Shown piece after piece: positions 57,501-64,000 of a DNA stretch of 64,000 nucleotides; position 1 is the first letter of the stretch; the number at the start of each line of letters is the position of its first letter. Source of the DNA: Lunularia cruciata (taxonomy: Eukaryota; Streptophyta; Marchantiopsida; Lunulariales; Lunulariaceae); the NCBI GenBank assembly GCA_948567375.1, contig OX419758.1:41421001-41485000 (forward strand). Direction: 5' to 3'. Under the pieces are notes generated by a model that saw nothing but the letters and a program-made list of their open reading frames with translations, was not told the DNA's origin and made no database searches. Position numbers and translations under genes: made by a program.

Positions 57501-58259
57501 TCCATCAAGCCGGATTTCCTCTCTTCCCTTCCACCTCAGGACCCTCCTCACAATTACTGGCAGTTATTTCTGCCATCACTCATAGGAAACTGAAATTCCA
57601 ATTCCATGCTAAGAAGGTAATATGAAGTCTAGTCAAGACTTCAATTCTAGCTACTACATCTAATCTTTGAATTGCAAAACTTTGCACCGCCAGTGCATTG
57701 GCCACCTTCTTTGCCATAATCTGCTCTCTTGTTCTATGATGCCGAAAGATGATGCCCTCTCCTAGACGAGACACTCTAACTCCCTTGGGATTGCGGAAAA
57801 TTTCACTCTCGATGGGCTTCCAAACACGCATTACTGCAAGACAACTACTTGGCATATTCAACTTGTTCCTACGTAGTTGCAATCTTATATTACTCCAAAT
57901 TGCAGTCATTCTTTAGTCGATTTCAAATTTGACCTTCTCTCTTCTGCGTGTTGATCCCGGTCACTGTCAAGACATGCTTCTTTTGCCTCCACCATTTCTT
58001 GAAGTGTACTTTCTTGCCACGTACCAAGGTTGTTAAACGGTATTCGTATCTTCTGCACCTTCCAACCCAAAAATGGTGCTCTTTGGAATTTTTTTGTCAT
58101 ACTCTTCTTCCGAGTACCTCCATCATTAGATCCGATGTCATCTTCTTTGGATGTCTTCCAAAGTTACTTCCGTCCATTCTTTGTCCGCAATTTGACTTCC
58201 AATGCTTACTTCTTCTCTTAAACACTAATAAACAGAGAAAAAAAAATGTGGGTACCACA
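54528..58259 (-). mobile_element. Coiled-coil element A, 3.73 kb, inserted in the element 6 protease
   Basis: Ends TGTGACAACCCGG and GGGTACCACA; flanks gtagg (54523-54527) and atagg (58260-58264) match at four of five, and the host frame (LIG ... RPWLYNAH) resumes across. The minus strand encoded one long protein, now frameshifted: an N-terminal part (58100-57580), a block AIFFHQMFAGVPVNWAKCFH and HYFAPFAVHFYFELNLM (57276-57028), an acidic Glu-rich stretch (56811-56614), and a long coiled coil (56562-55327, including the clean 168-codon ORF 55833-55327). It matches element B. No LTR pair, RT, integrase or transposase found, so the class is open. Confidence 0.72.
55327..55833 (-). pseudogene. 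Coiled-coil protein fragment of element A
   Basis: 168 codons without a stop, rich in Glu, Leu, Lys and Arg with heptad-like spacing (for example EARLHELKLLVQETRKRKAK and RLRERVDRKMLEVENNVRLG), then a Val-rich tail. It continues upstream in other frames to 56562. No enzyme motif. A structural or RNA-binding role is a guess from composition only. Confidence 0.55.
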
Positions 58260-58889
58260 ATAGGCCATGGTTGTATAATGCACATGTCACTATTTGATAG
58301 CATATGTATCAATTGAGATTCAAGGACACCATTGATACAAATAAGAAAGTAGTGATTTTATGTTGGAAGAAAATTCCCTACTTAGGAGAAACCCCATTTT
58401 CAAATGAAGGATATACCATTGAAAAATCATAAGGAGATTTTAGCATTTCTTCCAATGACATCCCTTTCAAATATTTTGAGTGTTATGAAATTGATGAAGA
58501 GGAAATTGAAACCAAAGGTTTGGTTGAAAATAGTGCCATAGAAGAGAAAGACTTGTAGTAGTAAGCCATGTTTGGAGTTAGTTGTGTAAGTCACCTAGAA
58601 GGAATCACAAATCAGGACAACCGTCAAAATGTTGTTCCTTCAAAAGGCAAGGTGTTGAAAATCTCTAATTATGTCCTCTTAGTAGAGTATGAGGAGTATA
58701 TGTGGTTATTTATTTTCCTGGATATCAACCATATGCCAAGCATACCAAGGCAATCTGGTAAACATAAGATTGACTTAGTCAAAGAAGCCATTCTGATGAG
58801 ATAAAAGGCAATATTTTCTGGTTGGTCAAAGATGAGATTGATAAGTATCTTTGAGCCAGCATAATCTTTCCTATTTTAAGTAGTGTATA

Positions 58890-59960
58890 GATGTCATCCA
58901 TAGTTATTGTGCCTAAGAAGAAAAGTGGGAAAATCCAAGATGTCTAGATTTTAGGAAACTTACTGTTATCATCAAGAAATATAATCATCCCTTGCCTCTT
59001 GCAAATTCTATATTAGATCAAGTGGTTGTGCACACCTATTAAAGTTTCCAAGATGGATTCATAAAGATAAATCAAGTCCTGATTCAAAAAGAAGATAAAG
59101 GTAAAACTACATTTACAATAGATTGGAGCACTTATGCATATAATTAGATGCCCTTTGGCTTACATAACACGCTAGCAATATTCTAAAGAAAATTGCATGC
59201 TATCTTTAAGGAATTCCATTAGAAATTTTTGGAAGTCTTTATAGATGAATTTTGAGTATTTGGCTAAAGGGAAGATCACTTTGTTTACCTTCAAAAAATA
59301 TTTGAGCATTGTAGAAGCACTGGACTGTCCTTATGTATTGAAAAATGCTTCTTTTTCATGAAGGGGAGAATCTTATTAGGACACCAAGTCTTGGTAAGGA
59401 GTGGATGTGGAGAAGGTAAGGAGATCATGGTCTTAGAGTCAACTTTAAAGCAAAGTATAGTAAAGTATCTAGGAATTCTGAGCCTTCCTTGGACATGTAG
59501 GTTATTATAGGAGGTTTTCTGTCAATTATGCACTTGATGTTGCTCTTTTGACAAAGTTACTAAAGAAGTCAGAAGACTATCTTTGGAAAAAGGAACATCA
59601 AGAGGTCTTCCTCACCTTGAAAATAAAGTTGTTAGAAGTACCAATAGTAAGAGCTCCAGATTGACAAACCTTTCCATGTGTATGAGACACTTCATTTATA
59701 ACAATAGGAGTATTATCTAAAGGATGAAAAAAAGAAAGACTACTCCATATACTTTGCTGGCAAGCAGTTGTCTACCCAAGCGAGAAATTATTTTACTATC
59801 AAACAAGAAGCCTTAGGTATGGTGTATGCCTAGAAAAAGTTCCAATGCTATCTATTGGGTTATGAGTTTGTGTTCCATGTGGACCATTACTCCTTGCAAC
59901 ATTTGGTCAAGAAGGTAGACTTATCTTGAAGGATAGCTCAATAGATCCTACTATTACAAG
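58890..59960 (+). pseudogene. Element 6 reverse transcriptase and RNase H
   Basis: RT: fragments with MPFGLHN-like text (about 59150), KLHAIFKEFH and KFLEVFIDEF (about 59200-59255; the YIDD/VDD box reads IDE), GLSLCIEKCFFFMKGRILLGHQV (about 59325-59390). RNase H: YFAGKQLS-like (59750), NYFTIKQEALGMVY (about 59790), FHVDHYSLQHLVKKVDLS (59875). Many stops; inactive. Confidence 0.65.
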
Positions 59961-60329
59961 AGTTTACCTACACCATTCAAGTAAGGAAGGGAGCTCACTA
60001 TGAGAATGCTGGACTTCCTATCCCAAATTGAAACCAAAGAACAAGTAGACCCTTTGAAAGATGATTTTTTTGTACAAGGAATTGTTAGCTAACTATCTAC
60101 ATAGAAAATAGGTATACAAAATAATACCACTACTTTTGGACCCTAAAATTTCCAATAGAGATGGACCTTGAGTAGCAAGCAATCTTTTTACACAAAATAG
60201 GATCTTACCAACTTAAGAGTGAAATTTTGTTTAAATTAGAAGTTGATGAGACTCTCCAAAGGTGCTTAGAATAATATGAAGTTGGAGGAATAATTAAATC
60301 ACTTGATTCTAAGGTCTCAAAAGATCATT

Positions 60330-61306
60330 ATGCCCTTAAGAACATTGAAGAAAATTCTGACCATTGGGTATTGGTGGCCGACTACGTATAAAGATGTCCA
60401 TGAATTTATCCAAAGTTGTGATGCTTGTCAATGAACATGGAAGAAAACTCCTAGTACTCAATGGCCATTGAGACCTATCCTCCTTTTTCCACCTTTTGAG
60501 ACATGGAGGATAGACTTTGTTGGGCCTATCCAACTTTCCACCAAGAATACCAAGAATTTATATATATTGGTTTGTACAAACAATGTCGCTCCAATGGTAG
60601 AAGAAGAAGCAACTCAAAAAGATGACATAGATATAATGCCCAAGTTATTCTTTAGAAATATTATATCAAAGTATGGTTTGTGATAAGGGAACCTATTTTC
60701 TAAGCAGGTTGATAGAAGCCTTGACCAAGCACTTTTAGATCAAAAATAGGAAGACTACACCATACAATCCAAAGCCCAATGGATTGATAGAAAAGGAAAA
60801 TGTGTTATTATGTAAGATCTTGAACAAAGTGACCAGTAATTATGCCTATGACTAGGATACAAAACTATAAGTAGCTTTGTGTGCTTCTAGAATAATTGAG
60901 AAGATTACTATCAAATAAACATCCTCTTTTCTCACATATGAGTTACACTATATCTTGCTTATTGAATTTTCAATGACATCAATTGTGTCTTATCCAAAGA
61001 GCGGATAGGAGAAAGGAAAGTTATGACTTATGGATTCATTAGTTCATGTACTTAAAAGAAAAGAGAGACAAGTCTTACAAAAAAGTGAAGGCAATCCAAC
61101 TCCAAAGAAAGGAACAACACAATAAGAAGATAAGAAGAGTGACCCTCATGGATGATTACTTGGTCATACTTTATGATAGCCAAAGGATGATGCTTCCTAG
61201 AAAATTACAACTCAAGTGTAGAGGACCATATCATGTTACCAAAGTCTATGATAATGAATCCTTACAATTAGTTCATTTGGAAGAAACCTATTTGCAACAA
61301 GAGTAA
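60330..61306 (+). pseudogene. Element 6 integrase
   Basis: The zinc-binding end reads TIGYWWPTTYKDVHEFIQSC DACQ (60360-60430), the core starts FETWRIDFVGPI (about 60498; first Asp), SKYGL marks the approach to the second Asp (60670), and the C-terminal fragment 61046-61306 (MLPRKLQLKCRGPYHVTKVY) is the usual end of a Ty3 integrase. Frameshifts and stops throughout. Confidence 0.7.
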
Positions 61307-61654
61307 ATGGCTGGAGGTTAAGAAAGTAATACAATAGTTACACCCATAAAAGGGTGTAACCACACTTGCAATGATTCCCTCATTTGAGAAAGGAGGCATG
61401 TGGTACTTGGAAATTTCTAAAGGGTTAAGTTTTATTCATTTTAACATGTCTTAGCTTTGATTAGAAGTACAAAGGAGAACTCTTAGCCTTTAGTTATGAC
61501 TTTCTAAAGGAATAAAGCTACAACTCCAAAGGAATAGCTTGGCATGTCCAAAGGAAGGAACTTCCTATGCAAAGGCAATTGGAAGCATGACCTTTGGAGT
61601 AAAAGGACAAGATCACAAATTGACTAAAACATGTGACAATCAAGGAAGGTTGCA

Positions 61655-62770
61655 TGTGTGTCAGTTAGACATCTTTGGAAGCCTTACCTCAAGAAAGTAC
61701 ATGGTACAATAGAAAATTCTCAATGGTTCTTGGGAAGAGTTGGCAATCAAGAAAGTTTTACCTTTAATCAAGAAGGTGTGTAAATAGCGGAAAAGGACTG
61801 ACCATTGACCCACATGAGCAATGGAAGGACTGAAAGGTATATCTGAGAGCCTACTTTCTTTTGGGCCCACATTTTCTTTTGCACTTTTGAGAGTATCTAG
61901 CAAAGAAGTGTTCAATAGGGTAAAGCAAAGAAAGTGCAGAGTTGAACTCCAACAATAGGAGTAGATCCAAAGGCATAAATCTTGGTATATTAAGCACAAT
62001 GGTTCAACCATATATAGTTATAGCTAGAGGGTAGGATAAAGATTGAGCTTTAAACTTAAAAGTCTCCAAAGGTTGACATTTGGGAGATATATGGTAGATA
62101 GGCATTCTTGGAAAGTAAAGGGTTGTTTTTCTTGTTGTGGAATTGGTCCTACTCATCCAAGGAGATTAAGCAAGAAATCAAATAGTGGACATTTTGAGAC
62201 CAACCTAGCTTGAGAGGAAATCTATGTCTATGGACATACCATCACAAGAGGGAATTATTGGGAAACAATGCAAGTATAGAGAATAGACTATGGTGGACTT
62301 CTCAATTCCTTAGTGCCAAGAAACTAGAAGACTTAGTAGACCATCTACTTAGCATTTCAATGGATTCCAAGAATGGGTGTGAATTCATGGCTATCTTGAT
62401 CTAGGCCAAAGTGATTTTGTTCTAAACCTCTTGAAGATACTCAAACCAAGTAGTGCAACTTATTTAACTATCAATCATGTTTTTTTTTCAAGCATATGTT
62501 TGGAAGGAAGATAGTGGACTGGGCAACGATGTCTTACCAATGCACCTTACATATGTATCATATAATTTGCAAGGAAGGACCTTATTACTTAGTGCCTTTT
62601 GTCATTCATTTTTACATAGGTTTAGGCTTGCATAGGGGAGAATAAGAGGAGTTTCCTAGCCATGATTGGATAAGAGATACTTAGAAAGCCAACCAAGATG
62701 GTTGACATCTTTAAGAAAGGTGGAGAAGAAAGACGTAGACTTTTAGTTGATAAAATAAAAGAGAAATACA
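61655..62770 (+). repeat. Copy 2 of the 1.1-kb dispersed repeat
   Basis: Matches 44992-46205, including 'tagacatctttggaag', 'gttgaactccaa', 'gtagatccaaaggcataaa' and 'ggttttgttctaaacctctt'-like text. It follows element 6 integrase and stops where the element 5 LTR begins (62784). It holds the same ORF relics (62210-62404; 62610-62760). Confidence 0.65.
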
Positions 62771-62783
62771 AGGAGAAGGATAA

Positions 62784-64000
62784 TGTAAAAGACCAAGACC
62801 AAGGAGAGAAATAGGAGAATGAAAGCTCACATTGGGACACTTGAATGTGGGAAACTCCAAATGCCTAGCATGAGCTTCAGCTCTTGCATTTATATGGATC
62901 ATATAAGGCTCTTGAGAAGCTTCTCAAGAAGCTTCCTTGAGCCACTTTCTTGGAAAGCCAAGTTTTTAGAAGTCCCTTACTTGGCATGCAAGCTAAGCTA
63001 GTTGGAAGCTTCTAGAAGCTACCTACTTGGGGTGCAAGCTAAGCTAGCCAAGAAGCTTCCCAAGAAGCTTCTTAGATAATTTTAGAATATTCTAGGCTAA
63101 TTTGTCTTATTTGCTATTTCATTAGCCCTACTAACTTTGTCGTTAAACTCCATATTGTTATATATTCTCCCACCACTAGTTGATGACATCCTCATTGCCA
63201 ACAAAGCTTTGAACTCCTAGATGGAAAATTGTGCATTTTGGAGATGAGAAAGAGATTCCCATGTAGCATCATGAAGGAGATACCTTTTCCAAAGGACCTT
63301 GTACTCCATATGTTGTCGATGGCCTTGTTGAATGTGGCAACGTGCAAGTATATGATCAACTTTGTATCCTCATGATCATTGATAAGGACAAGAGGAGGAG
63401 GAGGTTGGACTTAAGAGGAAAAATAAGATGGGTTAGGAACAAAGGGTTTCAACTTGGAAACATGAAAGACAGGATGGATGCACATATGGCAAGGCAAGGC
63501 AAGTCAATAAGCAACAAGAGAGTCAATTTGGGTGACATTAAAAGGTCCTATCCAATTAGAGGCAAGTTTAAAAACTTGGGTATCAAGTGGGAGAGGGAGG
63601 TTATTGGATGAGAGCATGACCTTATCACCAACTTGAAATCTGAGATCAAGACAATGGTGATTTGTGTATTATTTCTCCCACTTCTGAATAACAAGGAGAT
63701 GAGACTTGGCTTGTTGGAGGGATTGGGAGATGGTGGTCAAGAAAGTGGAAGTATGAGAGACATAAGATGGAGGAGGAGCAAGAAGGGAATATGGAACAAG
63801 TGAGTCTTGGCCAAAATTAAGAAAGAAAAGAGAGAATCCGGTGCTTGCCTATTTAGAATTATTGTATGCAAACTCTGTAGCTACAAGACATACATCCCAA
63901 TTGGTATGGTGAATGTTGACAAAGGCATGAAGCACATCTTCCAAGGTGTGATTTGTATGTTCAGTTTGTCCATCACTTTAAGGATGATAGGCCATGGACA
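62784..64000 (-). mobile_element. Element 5: 3' end of another chromovirus copy, runs off the window
   Basis: A 379-bp LTR at 62784-63162 (minus strand TATAACAATATGG to GGTCTTTTACA) is preceded on the minus strand by a chromodomain relic (YKVLWKRYLLHDATWESLSH, about 63300) and integrase fragments to 64000. It is the same family as elements 1, 3 and 4 and carries the GAA/TTC units (around 62920, 63010, 63055). The rest lies beyond the window. Confidence 0.82.

Larger units (their letters stand above)
51370..62770 (+). mobile_element. Element 6: Ty3/gypsy element of a third lineage, split by element A
   Basis: Plus-strand order: gag (about 52280-52720), three zinc-knuckle relics (53041-53450), protease (54240-54527, resuming 58260), RT (about 58900-59660), RNase H (about 59670-59960), integrase (60330-61306), then a purine tract-like gagaaaggaggcatg at 61384 and the 1.1-kb repeat. 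RT blocks (EFxxKFLEVFIDEF ... GLSLCIEKCFFFMKGRILLGH) and integrase (FETWRIDFVGPI) point to the non-chromovirus Tat/Athila side of Ty3; this assignment is tentative. No chromodomain or methyltransferase is seen. Outer LTR edges are not resolved. Confidence 0.65.

Noticed and set aside
54528-58259. Calling element A an ordinary LTR retrotransposon
   Set aside because: Its ends and duplication fit, but I found no direct terminal repeats, primer site, RT or integrase, so the class is left open.
1-64000. tRNA, rRNA, CRISPR arrays or bacterial operons
   Set aside because: No cloverleaf-like block with A and B boxes, no rRNA text, no regularly spaced identical repeats, and no ribosome-binding-site-led gene strings were seen.

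Overview
The window looks like nuclear DNA from a land plant with a large, repeat-rich genome. It holds one recognisable host gene with short GT-AG introns at the left end, then about 57 kb of AT-rich, heavily decayed transposable elements inserted into one another. The exact lineage cannot be fixed from the sequence; a seed-free plant or gymnosperm would fit, but that is inference. Nothing bacterial, organellar or CRISPR-like is present.

Layout: 1-677, rearranged LTR pieces of a repeat family that recurs at 36620-37197. 1480-6461, host gene for a SAP-domain apurinic/apyrimidinic endonuclease (ARP type); I could build an 11-exon model of 655 codons with consistent splice phases. 7765-9619, a broken BED zinc-finger, hAT-like transposase. 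9597-28200, a minus-strand Ty3/gypsy chromovirus (element 1) split by two later insertions: element 2 (11560-21438, minus strand, in the RNase H region) and element 3 (22620-26466, plus strand, between protease and RT). 30150-30644, a solo LTR of the element 2 family. 32648-34530, a pogo/Tigger DNA transposon with TIRs and a TA duplication. About 35000-43500, a second, older Ty3 relic (element 7, plus strand), split by a solo-LTR-like repeat and by a 3.86 kb coiled-coil element. 48985-49856, a very short LTR derivative that keeps the chromodomain end. About 51400-61306, a third type of Ty3 element (element 6, plus strand), split in its protease by another coiled-coil element (54528-58259). 62784-64000, the 3' end of one more chromovirus copy.

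The most interesting content is element 2. On the minus strand its order is gag with two zinc knuckles, protease, a C5-cytosine DNA methyltransferase domain, RT, RNase H, integrase with a DDE core, and a C-terminal PHD-type zinc finger. A retroelement that carried both a DNA methyltransferase and a chromatin reader suggests it took part in the chromatin control of its own copies or its targets. A second, more diverged methyltransferase relic lies on the other strand (38073-42900), so this gene combination is not a one-off here. Both copies are now inactive.

Two further signals deserve attention. The LTRs of the chromovirus family carry clusters of inverted GAA/TTC units just upstream of a TATA box, the layout of heat-shock elements. 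And two 3.7-3.9 kb elements with TG...CA ends, target duplications and a coiled-coil ORF, but no visible LTRs or polymerase, form a mobile family that I could not place. Annotations of decayed elements rest on motif reading by eye; their outer edges are approximate unless a target duplication is stated.
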